A stretch of 64,000 bases of DNA, taken from positions 1 to 64,000 of the forward strand of contig CAXXGE010000033.1 in the NCBI GenBank assembly GCA_963677915.2, given 5' to 3'. Every line of letters begins with the position of its first letter. Within the stretch, counting starts at the first letter, position 1. A model generated the notes under the pieces. The model did not search any database. It was not told the DNA's origin and saw nothing but the letters and a program-made list of their open reading frames with translations. Shown here in pieces: positions 24,883 to 33,623 of this stretch. The stretch is from G963677915 sp963677915 (lineage in GTDB: Bacteria > Bacillota > Clostridia > Lachnospirales > Vallitaleaceae). The position numbers and the translations under genes were made by a program.

Positions 24883-25671
24883 CTAAAAGTATGTATGGCG
24901 ATAAATAATTTCAAGATGAATATCAAGATTTGTACCCGAAACAAGAAGGTCTTTTTGACCAACATCCAATGATATCCACTCGCCGGACAGGTTTCCCTTT
25001 TGATTGATTAGAACTTCATCTTCGCCATCAAGGATCTGGTAACAAAGCTTTCTATCACAATCAATTATCAGTTCACCTTCAATTACAGAACTGAATGATA
25101 AGCTGCCAATTGAGAGAGAATCAAAGGACCCGGTAATCCGGATAAGAGGTTCAATTACAAGTTGGCCACGATTAATGCAAGTGACAGTTTGTTCAATTGC
25201 CAAGTCAAAGATTGTCTGATCGGTTTCCAGTATTCCTAAAGCAGCGTAACTCCAATCGTCTTCAAGAACTTCGTTTGAGTATTGCCAGGAATACCGGCTT
25301 GCATCCAATGTCTCAAAGGTAAGCTGGAATTGTATATACTTCCCCAAAATATCTTGTTGCTCAAAGCTATTTAGCCGAACGTCGTAGGAGAGGGGACCTG
25401 TATCAAACATGATGGTTAGATTTTTATTCAGTAGCGTATTGATTTCTAGGATCTTGGTCAGTAGTTGATCGTCATTTTTCAGACCAATCAAAACGGATAT
25501 CAGCCTTGGCTGTGGTATTTCATCATAGACAATTACTTTATGACTTATGGGAAGTGTATCTGAAACAATTTGTTTGTTGATAAGCTCAGGAACGAATATC
25601 TTATGTACCTTAAGTCCCAGCTCGTCATTGGTATGCTTTATGCCAAGTGGATCCTTAATAGTTAATTTCAC
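24883..25671 (-). CDS. Distal tail protein (Dit-like)
   Basis: A 262-aa protein in the Dit position between the tape measure and the tail spike. Typical features are the N-terminal LTIKDPLGIKHTNDELGLKV, the central GPLSYDVRLNSFEQQDI and the galectin-like C-terminal beta region ending VSGTNLDIHLEIIYRH. The GTG at 25671 has GAGAGGAA at suitable distance; the GTG at 25680 is too close to it. It forms the hexameric hub at the tail end in related phages. Confidence 0.78.
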   Translation of the reverse strand: MKLTIKDPLGIKHTNDELGLKVHKIFVPELINKQIVSDTLPISHKVIVYDEIPQPRLISVLIGLKNDDQLLTKILEINTLLNKNLTIMFDTGPLSYDVRLNSFEQQDILGKYIQFQLTFETLDASRYSWQYSNEVLEDDWSYAALGILETDQTIFDLAIEQTVTCINRGQLVIEPLIRITGSFDSLSIGSLSFSSVIEGELIIDCDRKLCYQILDGEDEVLINQKGNLSGEWISLDVGQKDLLVSGTNLDIHLEIIYRHTYF

Positions 25672-28237
25672 GTTTACCACTTCCTCTCAAGGATTGTAGT
25701 CTTAGACGATTCAGTTCATCCGCTATCTTTTTGACGTCAGCTTCTTCACGGACAACCAATCGTGCTATGTTGATTACCAGTTCACTACCAGCATTGTTGC
25801 CGTTGATTTTTTTAAGAGCACTGGCAAGAATATCATCCAGACGGTCAATGGGTAGAACTGCTTCAGTACCGGCTTCCCCAACACCAATAATGCTGGGACT
25901 ATTGAATATGCCACCACTGGCATACCAATCAACACTCAATTTCGGAACGCTTGGTGGAGCTATGCTGAAATCACCGGTTAAGCTGAAATGTGGAAGGTCA
26001 ATGTGAGGCAGTTTTATTTCTGGGATGCTTAGATTGGTGAAGAATCCAATGATTGTATCAATAATGCTCTTTACAGTATCTTTAGCGGCAGTGATTTTAT
26101 CTGTAATACTGGTTTTGATGCTTTCCCAGATTTCAGCAGTTTTTGTCTTGATGGCGTCCCAGGTTCCACCGAAGAGATCAGAGAAAATTTGAAGCCTAAG
26201 AATAAATAGTTCCTTCAAAAAATCGAGAATGCCAGTGATGATATCTACAAGGCCATTCCATATATTCACGAAAAGATTCTTGATATTTTCCCAAGCACCT
26301 TGCCAGTCACCCTGAATAATTGCCGTGACGATCTGGATAATATTTTTAATCACATTCAATGCTGTTTCGATAACAGCAACTAGAACGTCAAAAACAGCAT
26401 TCACTATAGTCAGAATATTTTCGCCGTATTTATTCCACAGCTCTGTAGCAATGGCAATGAAGGCTTCAAATAGAAGCTTGAGCTGCTCAACTATGCCACT
26501 GATAATCTCCCGGATACTGGACCAAGCAGCATTTACCTTGTTTCGGAATTCTTCATTGTTTTTATAGAGTGTAACAAAAATAGCGATCAAGGCAGCAACA
26601 GCTCCGATAATGATGCCAACAGGACCTGTCAAAGCCGAAAAGGCTGCGCCTAATCCACCGCTGGCGCCTCCTGCTGCTCCGATAGCTGTTGAGATGGATC
26701 CAAAGATAGAGGAGAGGGTACCACCAATGGAGATAACCTTTCCTATTACTGTTAATACAGGTCCGGCTGCTGCTGCGATTAAAGTAAATTTGAGTGCCAT
26801 TTCCTTTTGTTCAGGCGAAAGAGCTGCAAATTTTTGAATCAATCCAGTTATGGCTTCCAGTAATTTCTCGATGGATGGCATAGCAGTATCGATGGCTTCA
26901 AGAAGACTGGTTCCTAATGGTTTAAGGGCGACCATCATCTTGTTTTTCAAAATTGTAAATTTTTCAGAGACACCTTCAGTATCCTTGGCAGCCTTTTCAA
27001 TTGTTTCAGGGCTTGCGTTCAGAGAGGTAAGAAGTTCTTCCAGGTTTAGTCTGCCTTCGCGAATTGCAGCAGCCATATCCGGACCGGCTTTTGCACCAAA
27101 CATTTCTAAAGCCAGGGTATTAGCTTCACCGGCAGATCCGGCTTCTTTGATACGTGTAATCATTTCTTGAAGTGCTGCACTTGGATCTTCAATACCTTCC
27201 TGGGCCATTTTGCCAAGGGCTATCCTAAGAGAACCAACAACTAATTCGGTGTTTACACCTTCTTTTTCAAATTTGCCAAGCATAGCAGCAGAGGTCTGCC
27301 AATCAAAACCCATTTGACGAAGTGGACCACCAAATTGAGTCATAAGCTCTTGAAGTTTGCTGACACCTATTCCGGTATTCTGGCTGACCAGAAAAGTATA
27401 ATCCAAGGCATCAGAGTATTCATCAACACTTAAGCCGGCATCCTGAAACATACGGGTTGAGGCAGGGATGAGAGTATTGATGTCTTCGCCTGTGATTTTG
27501 GCCAGCTGAAGCATTTGAATAGAAAGCGCCTGAAGACCTTCACCTGTTAAACCGGTTCTAGTATTAAGGTCTGCAATTACTGTACTGGCATCATCCATAC
27601 TGGCGTCGACACTGGTGTAGACCTTTTTGAAGTCTTCTGATAAGCCATCAAGGGCATCGCCTGTCGCTCCGGTGCCAATACGAATCTTGTCCATTGCATT
27701 GTCAAAATCATCACCAAGTTTAACGAGGCCAGTACCGGCTGCTAGAATCGGAACGGTTACTGTCTTTGTCAATGCACCACCGACATTTTGAAAACCATCT
27801 CCGACAGATTTCAGTTTACCGCCGATATTGGTCAGGTTGTTCCCGAGAGTGGTGAAAGAACTGCTTTGGATTTTCAATTGACCATTTACATCAGTAAGCT
27901 CATTTTCAAGCTTTCCAAGATCAGCGGTCGCATAGTTGAGCTTGATACGCAGGTTTTCTGTTGCTTTTGCATCAGAGCCTTTCTTATCAATACTATCGTT
28001 GAGACTCTGAGTTAGAGCAGCTACTTTTGCTTTTTGCAAATCGATTTGTTTACTTAGGGTTTCAGATTTAAGTTTCAGACCCTCAGTTGATTTTCCAAAA
28101 TCTCCAAGCTTGGAACTTGCAGCTGCAAATTCACTTTTTACGACTTTTAAGCTTCGTTGTATTCCGGCTATACCGTCCTGAAAGCCTTGATCATCAAGTC
28201 CGACGCGAGCAATAACCGTATTACTATCCTTGGCCAT
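25655..28237 (-). CDS. Phage tail tape measure protein
   Basis: An 860-aa TP901-type tape measure protein that sets tail length. The N-terminal 150 residues are coiled coil (SLKVVKSEFAAASSKLGDFG). The TP901 core at about 160-400 includes LIPASTRMFQDAGLSVDEYS and QNTGIGVSKLQELMTQFGGP. A hydrophobic glycine/alanine stretch at about 490-565 (GGASGGLGAAFSALTGPVGI) and a helical C-terminal half follow. The ATG at 28237 follows GGGAGGTG. It overlaps the Dit gene by 17 bp. Confidence 0.94.
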   Translation of the reverse strand: MAKDSNTVIARVGLDDQGFQDGIAGIQRSLKVVKSEFAAASSKLGDFGKSTEGLKLKSETLSKQIDLQKAKVAALTQSLNDSIDKKGSDAKATENLRIKLNYATADLGKLENELTDVNGQLKIQSSSFTTLGNNLTNIGGKLKSVGDGFQNVGGALTKTVTVPILAAGTGLVKLGDDFDNAMDKIRIGTGATGDALDGLSEDFKKVYTSVDASMDDASTVIADLNTRTGLTGEGLQALSIQMLQLAKITGEDINTLIPASTRMFQDAGLSVDEYSDALDYTFLVSQNTGIGVSKLQELMTQFGGPLRQMGFDWQTSAAMLGKFEKEGVNTELVVGSLRIALGKMAQEGIEDPSAALQEMITRIKEAGSAGEANTLALEMFGAKAGPDMAAAIREGRLNLEELLTSLNASPETIEKAAKDTEGVSEKFTILKNKMMVALKPLGTSLLEAIDTAMPSIEKLLEAITGLIQKFAALSPEQKEMALKFTLIAAAAGPVLTVIGKVISIGGTLSSIFGSISTAIGAAGGASGGLGAAFSALTGPVGIIIGAVAALIAIFVTLYKNNEEFRNKVNAAWSSIREIISGIVEQLKLLFEAFIAIATELWNKYGENILTIVNAVFDVLVAVIETALNVIKNIIQIVTAIIQGDWQGAWENIKNLFVNIWNGLVDIITGILDFLKELFILRLQIFSDLFGGTWDAIKTKTAEIWESIKTSITDKITAAKDTVKSIIDTIIGFFTNLSIPEIKLPHIDLPHFSLTGDFSIAPPSVPKLSVDWYASGGIFNSPSIIGVGEAGTEAVLPIDRLDDILASALKKINGNNAGSELVINIARLVVREEADVKKIADELNRLRLQSLRGSGKREINY

Positions 28238-28254
28238 GTTCTTCACCTCCCATC

Positions 28255-28775
28255 TTAGAAAATGATGTTGTCAATGGTTTCAGGCGCTTGATCCTCTGAA
28301 ATGCCATTGACTTTCTTGTAAATAAAAAACAACCCCTGAAGCTTCTTGGGAGTTGATTGCCAGAATTGATCTTCTGTCATTTGTAGGAGATTTGTGCCCA
28401 AATAGAAAAGCCACTCCCAGTCCCAGTGTTTTGACTCGGTGTGGCTATCTATTCCCCCGGTGCTGTTTCACCAGCTTCAGGCATCGCGTCTGCAAGAGCC
28501 TCGTTGAGGGCCTTGCTAATATCTTCCAATTCACTAATTCCAAGAAGCTCTCCGACTTCTAGAAGTGTTATCGACTCCTTTTGCGTTTTGACAGCTGCAT
28601 AAATCAGAGCACGCATTGCCTTGATCTTCATCTTCTGCAGATCCTCGAAGGCCTGGTTAATATCCTCGTAGACTTCTTCCAGTTCGCAGAAGGTATTCAT
28701 GTTGAATTTTAATTCATACGTATCAGCCCCTAATTTGATAGGGACACCTTTATTCTTTAGGTCTTTTGCTTTCAT
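28255..28775 (-). CDS. Tail assembly chaperone gpG / gpGT (programmed -1 frameshift)
   Basis: The upstream frame (28775 to 28449, 108 aa) is a gpG-like chaperone: KFNMNTFCELEEVYEDINQA and ALADAMPEAGETAPGE. A -1 shift at the CCGGGGGAA just before its stop gives GGIDSHTESKHWDWEWLF, then EDQFWQSTPKKLQGLFFIYK, ending at TAA 28255-28257. The joined product is 173 aa. This gpG/gpGT layout immediately before the tape measure gene is conserved in siphoviruses, where a small share of ribosomes shifts. GGAGG precedes the ATG at 28775. Confidence 0.85.
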
Positions 28776-28794
28776 AAATTCCTCCAAAAAGAAA

Positions 28795-28814
28795 GGACAA
28801 GGGGGTCCTTGTCC
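28795..28814 (-). terminator. Terminator of the tail-region moron
   Basis: GGACAAGG (28795-28802) pairs perfectly with CCTTGTCC (28807-28814); on the minus strand TTTCTTTTT follows. It lies between the 217-aa gene and the gpG gene, inside the late operon. Confidence 0.8.
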
Positions 28815-28855
28815 AATCCAAGTTATATACGTTTTTTTATAGCTTTCACAATGCT

Positions 28856-29509
28856 CTAAAGGTTGCCCATACCTTGAGAAATCCAGTAGAAGGCTACTTG
28901 TCTGCAGGAATCGATTTCATAATTGTGGAGCTCACCGGAGAAAGTGTCGATTCCGGCAACAAAATCGTCATAGTCTTGAAATTCAAAATCTTCAGTATCA
29001 TAATACTCATTACCATCTTCATCTACTTCGTCTAAGACCTCGTGTTGAATTCTACAAGCGCTTAAATGAAGGCTTGTAAATAATCTAGAATGACTTCCAT
29101 GACCAATATTCTTTAAGAGCGATATGAAAACTTCATCCTTTAGTGTATCAAGGAAATCTTTGAAGAAAGAACGCTGCTCATCAAAGCTAAGATTCTCATA
29201 TTCGTAAACACTATTAAGGCCGCATACTTCAGTAAGAATTAATGGACTGAAATAATTGTCGAGTTCATAATAATCTGAATAGAATTTTTCGCCCCAAGCC
29301 AATTGAGAAAATACGCCATACATTCTGACAAGAACAAAGGCTTTACCATATACAAGAGACTTCTCAAGGACATTTCGGTAAACAGTCAGACCATCAGACT
29401 CTAATGCCTTCCAAGCCAGACGATACCAGTATGTTGGTCTATTACTATTCCATACGCGAAAGCTATAGAATAAATCGTTTACTTCATCAAATGTAACTTT
29501 TGTTTTCAT
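28856..29509 (-). CDS. Unknown protein, probable moron
   Basis: A 217-aa protein, not recognised. It is rich in aromatic and acidic residues with no membrane segment. Stretches include FYSFRVWNSNRPTYWYRLAW, GVFSQLAWGEKFYSDYYELD and a strongly acidic EVDEDGNEYYDTEDFEFQDY. The ATG at 29509 is chosen after GAGGGAG. It sits between major tail protein and tail chaperone, where structural operons are normally uninterrupted, and has its own promoter (29539-29567) and terminator (28795-28814). This layout suggests a lysogeny-expressed cargo gene, perhaps for superinfection exclusion or host fitness; no homology supports a specific role. Confidence 0.72.
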   Translation of the reverse strand: MKTKVTFDEVNDLFYSFRVWNSNRPTYWYRLAWKALESDGLTVYRNVLEKSLVYGKAFVLVRMYGVFSQLAWGEKFYSDYYELDNYFSPLILTEVCGLNSVYEYENLSFDEQRSFFKDFLDTLKDEVFISLLKNIGHGSHSRLFTSLHLSACRIQHEVLDEVDEDGNEYYDTEDFEFQDYDDFVAGIDTFSGELHNYEIDSCRQVAFYWISQGMGNL

Positions 29510-29538
29510 AGGCTCCCTCAGTAATAATCTTTTTCTAA

Positions 29539-29567
29539 ATACTATCATACTGAGAGTAGCCTATCAA
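29539..29567 (-). promoter_or_regulatory. Promoter of the tail-region moron
   Basis: Minus strand TTGATA (29562-29567), 17 bp, TAGTAT (29539-29544), about 30 bp before the start at 29509. It overlaps the intergenic space after the major tail protein. Confidence 0.65.
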
Positions 29568-30137
29568 CTATACAGCAACAGGCTCATCAGGCACTGCTGT
29601 AAACCAGGCAGCGATGATTGCCGTATCAATACCGGTTTCATCCTCATCGGCGATGAAGCGGAAGTTACCGTCGTATTCCCTTGCATAGAAAGAACCTTTG
29701 AGCTTTGCACTCTTTGGTGATGGCTTTTCAGCCTCTGTGTCGTACTCGTCAGAAGTCAATTCAAACTTCCCTTTGAGAAGCCACACATATCTGAATTTTC
29801 CGTTTGATTTCTTAGAGCGAAAACCGAGTGCGATCGTAGGTGCAAGATCGTTCTTGTTTTCAATTAGTACGCCATCAACCACCTTTGCGCCTTGAAGCTT
29901 GGCTCTGCTGGAAAGGCTCAGCTGATTGATTTCAATCTCAACATCCACGCCTTCAAAGGCCAAGATTACATCCTCAACAGAATCATCAGAATAAATATTT
30001 TCTGAACTTGTTTTAGGGGTGATCTTTGCACTGATGGCACGTTCAAGCTTCGATGGTGTTTCATAGGTTGCAGCCGTACCATCATCAAGCGTGACGGTCG
30101 CTACATATATGTCTCTTAATCCGATTTGTCTTGCCAT
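29568..30137 (-). CDS. Major tail protein
   Basis: A 189-aa tail tube subunit of the phi13-type family. It begins MARQIGLRDIYVATVTLDDG and has the typical pattern SKLERAISAKITPKTSSENIY, which is common to tube proteins, followed by beta-rich sequence (LQGAKVVDG, GFRSKKSNGKFRYVWLLKGK) and the FYAREYDGNFRF end. AGGAGG lies upstream of the ATG. It is at the expected place between tail completion and tail chaperone genes, though a moron separates it from the latter. Confidence 0.88.
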   Translation of the reverse strand: MARQIGLRDIYVATVTLDDGTAATYETPSKLERAISAKITPKTSSENIYSDDSVEDVILAFEGVDVEIEINQLSLSSRAKLQGAKVVDGVLIENKNDLAPTIALGFRSKKSNGKFRYVWLLKGKFELTSDEYDTEAEKPSPKSAKLKGSFYAREYDGNFRFIADEDETGIDTAIIAAWFTAVPDEPVAV

Positions 30138-30139
30138 GA

Positions 30140-30469
30140 CTAATCCTCCTGTTCTTCCAAATAAAAAAATCTCAAACCTTTGTGGTAGAGATTTGTGTCT
30201 GGTTCATATAAATCGGCTTCGTCCAGCCGGTAGAGTCCTGCACTTTGCAGTAATAATTTAAGGTCCTTTACAAGGCTATTGTAATCGTCCTTTGACCACA
30301 CATCCACTTGTATGTAGTGACTGGTGAAGGCTTCCAGATCATCCTCATATTGCTCCCCAGAAGCCAAATACTCATGGAAAGTGACATAGGTAGAGGCGGA
30401 CCCGGAATATTTTTGAAAGGCTACCGGAACATTGAGTGCTGATAAGGCTTCCAGTATAAGCTTATTCAT
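30140..30469 (-). CDS. Tail completion / tail terminator protein
   Basis: A 109-aa protein at the tail terminator position. Sequence features: ALSALNVPVAFQKYSGSAST, SHYIQVDVWSKDDYNSLVKD and a C-terminal FYLEEQED. The QVDVWSK pattern is typical of head-tail joining or terminator proteins (gp17/DUF3168-like). ATG at 30469 overlaps the stop of the HK97 gp10-like gene. Confidence 0.75.
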   Translation of the reverse strand: MNKLILEALSALNVPVAFQKYSGSASTYVTFHEYLASGEQYEDDLEAFTSHYIQVDVWSKDDYNSLVKDLKLLLQSAGLYRLDEADLYEPDTNLYHKGLRFFYLEEQED

Positions 30470-30863
30470 CAATAGAGTTCAGCCCCCTTTCAAGTTCGGT
30501 TCTTATAACTTCAGTAATTTTCTTCTGATTTTCAGTTACTGATTGTGAAGCCCAGTGCTGGGCAGGAATTTTTGACGTTCCCCATTCAGTGAATTTCGAA
30601 TAGAAGAATTCCGAGTTGTCACCCATGGTAGGACCTATATTGACATAGTCGACACCGTTATCTTTTTCGATGTCAGAGACATTGATGTTATCTGCCATGT
30701 GCTTTTTACTGTCCTTGGATTTGGGTGCCTTCTTTTCCATGGAAGCTTTGACAAGTTTTCCAGCTTCATCAAGCGCATTCTTCTTGATGACATCGCCTTT
30801 GGATCCCAGCTTGTTGACTCTGTCAATGAGCTTCTGCATGCCCTCCAGTTCGATTTTAGCCAC
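30462..30863 (-). CDS. HK97 gp10-like head-tail joining protein
   Basis: A 133-aa protein of the HK97 gp10 family. Features: a helical N-terminus LIDRVNKLGSKGDVIKKNAL, then KASMEKKAPKSKDSKKHMAD and VNIGPTMGDNSEFFYSKFTE followed by WGTSKIPAQHW, the tail-end signature of this family. The GTG start at 30863 follows GGAGGTGG. It overlaps both neighbours. Confidence 0.85.
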   Translation of the reverse strand: MAKIELEGMQKLIDRVNKLGSKGDVIKKNALDEAGKLVKASMEKKAPKSKDSKKHMADNINVSDIEKDNGVDYVNIGPTMGDNSEFFYSKFTEWGTSKIPAQHWASQSVTENQKKITEVIRTELERGLNSIDE

Positions 30864-31182
30864 TTGATTCCACCTCCAGTGCCTTAATTTCCAAATACCG
30901 GTTCCTGTACTTGATATTGTCGATAGAGGTGATGTTGTAGGTCTTTCCCTGAAAAAGGATATGCATTGAAGCATCAATACCGGGTAAGTATCGAATAGTA
31001 AACTTGACTGTGTTTTCTGCCTGTACTGCTTGGGCTTGATAAAATTCCCTACCGTGTAGATTAGACACATCAGCCCACACAGTTGCAAAGACTTGAGGTT
31101 GCTTTGTTTCAAAACCATTGTCATTGATAACCGCTGTAACAGACTGTAGGATGATGCGGTGTCTCATTTTACCAATGCTCAC
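30856..31182 (-). CDS. Phage head closure (head-tail adaptor) protein
   Basis: A 108-aa SPP1 gp16/head closure family protein. It begins MSIGKMRHRIILQSVTAVIN, with the RHRI pattern of the family, then QVFATVWADVSNLHGREFY, FTIRYLPGIDASM and NITSIDNIKYRNRYLEIKAL. GTG start at 31182, GGAGGG upstream. It closes the DNA-filled head at the connector. Confidence 0.88.
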   Translation of the reverse strand: MSIGKMRHRIILQSVTAVINDNGFETKQPQVFATVWADVSNLHGREFYQAQAVQAENTVKFTIRYLPGIDASMHILFQGKTYNITSIDNIKYRNRYLEIKALEVESSG

Positions 31183-31458
31183 TTACCATCCCTCCTTGCG
31201 GTAGGCGAAGAGAAGTCTTGCCATAAGGTCGATCATTGATTTGAGATCAAGAGCCTCACGCTGTTCATACAGATTACCGACAGCAAATAAGGCAGCCTGC
31301 TTCACTGTTTCAGGAATCTCTGTAAAATCAGTCAGTGGAAAACGAAGAATATCCTCGCAGAGTTCTTCGGCTGTGGCGATAGAGGCGGAGATGAGTGTAT
31401 CATCATCAGAACCATCTACCTTCAAGTATAGCTTTGCTTCTTCAAGTGTAATCAGCAA
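31183..31458 (-). CDS. Head-tail connector (gp6-like) protein
   Basis: A 91-aa HK97 gp6-type connector. Pattern: ITLEEAKLYLKVDGSDDDTL, IATAEELCEDIL and AALFAVGNLYEQREAL, all typical. The TTG at 31458 is chosen because GGAGGTG lies 5 nt upstream; the TTG at 31473 would include the ribosome site. It directly abuts the head closure gene. Confidence 0.87.
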   Translation of the reverse strand: MLITLEEAKLYLKVDGSDDDTLISASIATAEELCEDILRFPLTDFTEIPETVKQAALFAVGNLYEQREALDLKSMIDLMARLLFAYRKEGW

Positions 31459-31477
31459 TACACCCACCTCCAATCAA

Positions 31478-31693
31478 TTACTCTGCAGCCATGATTCCTG
31501 AAGCGACCAATTTCGCAAGAAGGGCATTGAAGTCTGTAACAAGATCTTCAACAGTTGCCGCGGTGCTGTTCGTTTGGAATGCAGCTTGGGGAAAAGAGAG
31601 GCCAGTAACCTGACCTCCTGGAGCAATCTCAAGCTCGCCACCGATGACGGTTTTTTCGCCGCCTTGTTCAGTGTAGTTTTTTATATTACTCAT
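31478..31693 (-). CDS. Head fiber protein
   Basis: A 71-aa protein matching the head fiber family known from clostridial prophages: NYTEQGGEKTVIGGELEIAP, then STAATVEDLVTDFNALLAKL. It lies between the capsid and connector genes, where this family is usually found. It probably decorates the capsid surface. Confidence 0.82.
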   Translation of the reverse strand: MSNIKNYTEQGGEKTVIGGELEIAPGGQVTGLSFPQAAFQTNSTAATVEDLVTDFNALLAKLVASGIMAAE

Positions 31694-31703
31694 ACGATTT
31701 CAC

Positions 31704-32903
31704 CTACGCTTTCTGTTGAAGCACCTTGATGGCTTCAGGAAGAATCAGCTTTCCATCAACACGTTGTGTTGCCATGAAGCCAACCTGGCCAGTAGGTGCG
31801 TAGAGCTCACTCAAGCGTTTGAAGGATCTGCCTTGTCTATCAGCCACCCAATAGTAGCCAAAGTCACCAAAGGCGATGGTCTTAGCAGAAGCAGCAAGGG
31901 TTGGAACATAGGCTGAGGTAAGAACAGGACGATTGAGTAGTGTGTCAGGTGTACCGGCTGTTAGTGAAGGCTGCCAGATATACTGACCATTACCATCCTT
32001 GAGTTTACGGATTGCCTTTACTGTGGCATCGTTCATGATAAACGTGGCGTTCTTTCTATATGGTGATTTGAGAGAATAGAAGAGGTCCATCAATTCATCT
32101 GCGGTAATTGCAGTAGCACTAGCAGCAGTCAATCCAAGTTCAGCACCACCCGTTGCATTGAAAATGCCGGTAGGCTTTCCGGTACCGTCACCAATGAAGA
32201 AGGCTTCTTCCTCTCTGGCTCCAATACGTCGGGCAAATTCGGTGGAAATATAGCTTTCAAGATTGAAAACAGAATCATTGAGGAGTTCCTCAGAAACCTT
32301 GATCATGGTTCCTAGCTTGTAAGCACCAACAGTAACTTGACTGAAGGCATCATCACTTTCAGGTACTGCGCCTTCTTCATCAATCCAAGAGGCATTACCT
32401 TTGGAAGCTACGACAGGAATTTTCCTGTCTCCGCTGGAAGTGGTGATAATCTTAGCCAGCTTTCGGAAAATATTCTGTTCCTCAAGAGCCTGTACAAGCG
32501 TTCTTTCAAATTCATCAGGTACCAGGTAGCCACCCTCGCTGTCAGTACCGATTTGGAGTGCGTTGCTGATTTCATAAGTTGGCGCTTTACTTCTCATGGC
32601 ATTCCAGAAAGATAGCCTATATTCATCGGTGGCTCTACCGGTCTTTGTTTCGCCATTTGGCATAACAAGCTTTCCTGTAATCGGTGAATTGAGAGGTTTA
32701 GAAAGTTCAAGGTCCAGAGCTTGCTGTCGCTCCAGACGGTCGATTTCTTTACCTAGTGCGACAACATCCGATTCCATTTTTTCATAAATGGCTGTATCTT
32801 CACCTGAAATCAGTCCGTCATTACCGCGTTTAGTGTCAAGAAAAGCCTTGGCTGCTTCCCAGGCTCTTGCTCGTTTTTCTCTTAATTCGAGTGCTTTATT
32901 CAT
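31704..32903 (-). CDS. HK97-type major capsid protein
   Basis: A 399-aa major capsid protein. The first 105 residues are helical (ELREKRARAWEAAKAFLDTK) and serve as the scaffolding delta domain removed by the protease encoded next upstream. The fold begins near EISNALQIGTDSEGGYLVPD, followed by the typical FERTLVQALEEQNIFRKLAK and RRIGAREEEAFFIGDGTGKP. The C-terminus is QRVDGKLILPEAIKVL. AAGGAGG before the ATG. Confidence 0.96.
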   Translation of the reverse strand: MNKALELREKRARAWEAAKAFLDTKRGNDGLISGEDTAIYEKMESDVVALGKEIDRLERQQALDLELSKPLNSPITGKLVMPNGETKTGRATDEYRLSFWNAMRSKAPTYEISNALQIGTDSEGGYLVPDEFERTLVQALEEQNIFRKLAKIITTSSGDRKIPVVASKGNASWIDEEGAVPESDDAFSQVTVGAYKLGTMIKVSEELLNDSVFNLESYISTEFARRIGAREEEAFFIGDGTGKPTGIFNATGGAELGLTAASATAITADELMDLFYSLKSPYRKNATFIMNDATVKAIRKLKDGNGQYIWQPSLTAGTPDTLLNRPVLTSAYVPTLAASAKTIAFGDFGYYWVADRQGRSFKRLSELYAPTGQVGFMATQRVDGKLILPEAIKVLQQKA

Positions 32904-32921
32904 TACAAATCCTCCTTGAAT

Positions 32922-33623
32922 TTAGTGTGAAATTAAAGAGAGCCGCTTATCTAGCGACTCGATAGGGGTTTTGGTTTCAGCTGTCGGTGGAGCGGTTGGC
33001 GGCTTTACCAGCTTACCAAAGAGTGAATTGGTTACAGCCCTTCTGCTGAAGCTGTACACCTCAGTTGAACTGCTGATTCTTTTGTCCTCAAAGAGGACTT
33101 CATCCGCGAAACCAAGCTCCATAGCTTTATTGGCATTCATCCATGTTTCAGCGTCCATCAAATGGGAAAGCTTAGCTCTTGAAAGGCCTGTTTTGATTTC
33201 ATAGGCGTTGATAATGGATTCTTTGACTTCGGACAACATATCGATAGCTCGTTTCATTTCTTCAGTGTCACCAATAGCCACAGTAAATGGATTATGGATC
33301 ATGAGAAGAGAAGTGGGTGACATCTTCACATTCGTTCCGGCCATAGCAATAACAGAAGCTGCGCTTGCTGCTATGCCATCAATCTTGACAGTGACATCTC
33401 CTTTATAATCCATCAGCATGTTGTAGATTTGACTGGCAGCTATGCAGTCACCACCAGGGGAGTTAATCCAGATTTCAATATTGCCAGAGCCAGCTTGTAA
33501 ATCAGATTTAAACATCTTAGGCGTTACTTCATCACCAAACCAGCTTTCTTCGGCGATAGTGCCTTCAAGATAGAGAGTTCGTGACTCATCGTCGTTTTTT
33601 ATCCAGTTCCAAAATTTCTTCAC
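32922..33623 (-). CDS. Head maturation protease, ClpP-related
   Basis: A 233-aa serine protease of the ClpP class that matures the capsid. Catalytic serine in IDGIAASAASVIAMAGTNV (about residues 82-100) and catalytic His in LMIHNPFTVAIG (about 106-117); the oxyanion stretch INSPGGDCIAASQIYNML comes earlier. GTG start at 33623 after GGAGGT, overlapping the portal stop by 4 bp. About 30 residues at the C-terminus (KPPTAPPTAETKTP) are probably disordered. Confidence 0.93.
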   Translation of the reverse strand: MKKFWNWIKNDDESRTLYLEGTIAEESWFGDEVTPKMFKSDLQAGSGNIEIWINSPGGDCIAASQIYNMLMDYKGDVTVKIDGIAASAASVIAMAGTNVKMSPTSLLMIHNPFTVAIGDTEEMKRAIDMLSEVKESIINAYEIKTGLSRAKLSHLMDAETWMNANKAMELGFADEVLFEDKRISSSTEVYSFSRRAVTNSLFGKLVKPPTAPPTAETKTPIESLDKRLSLISH

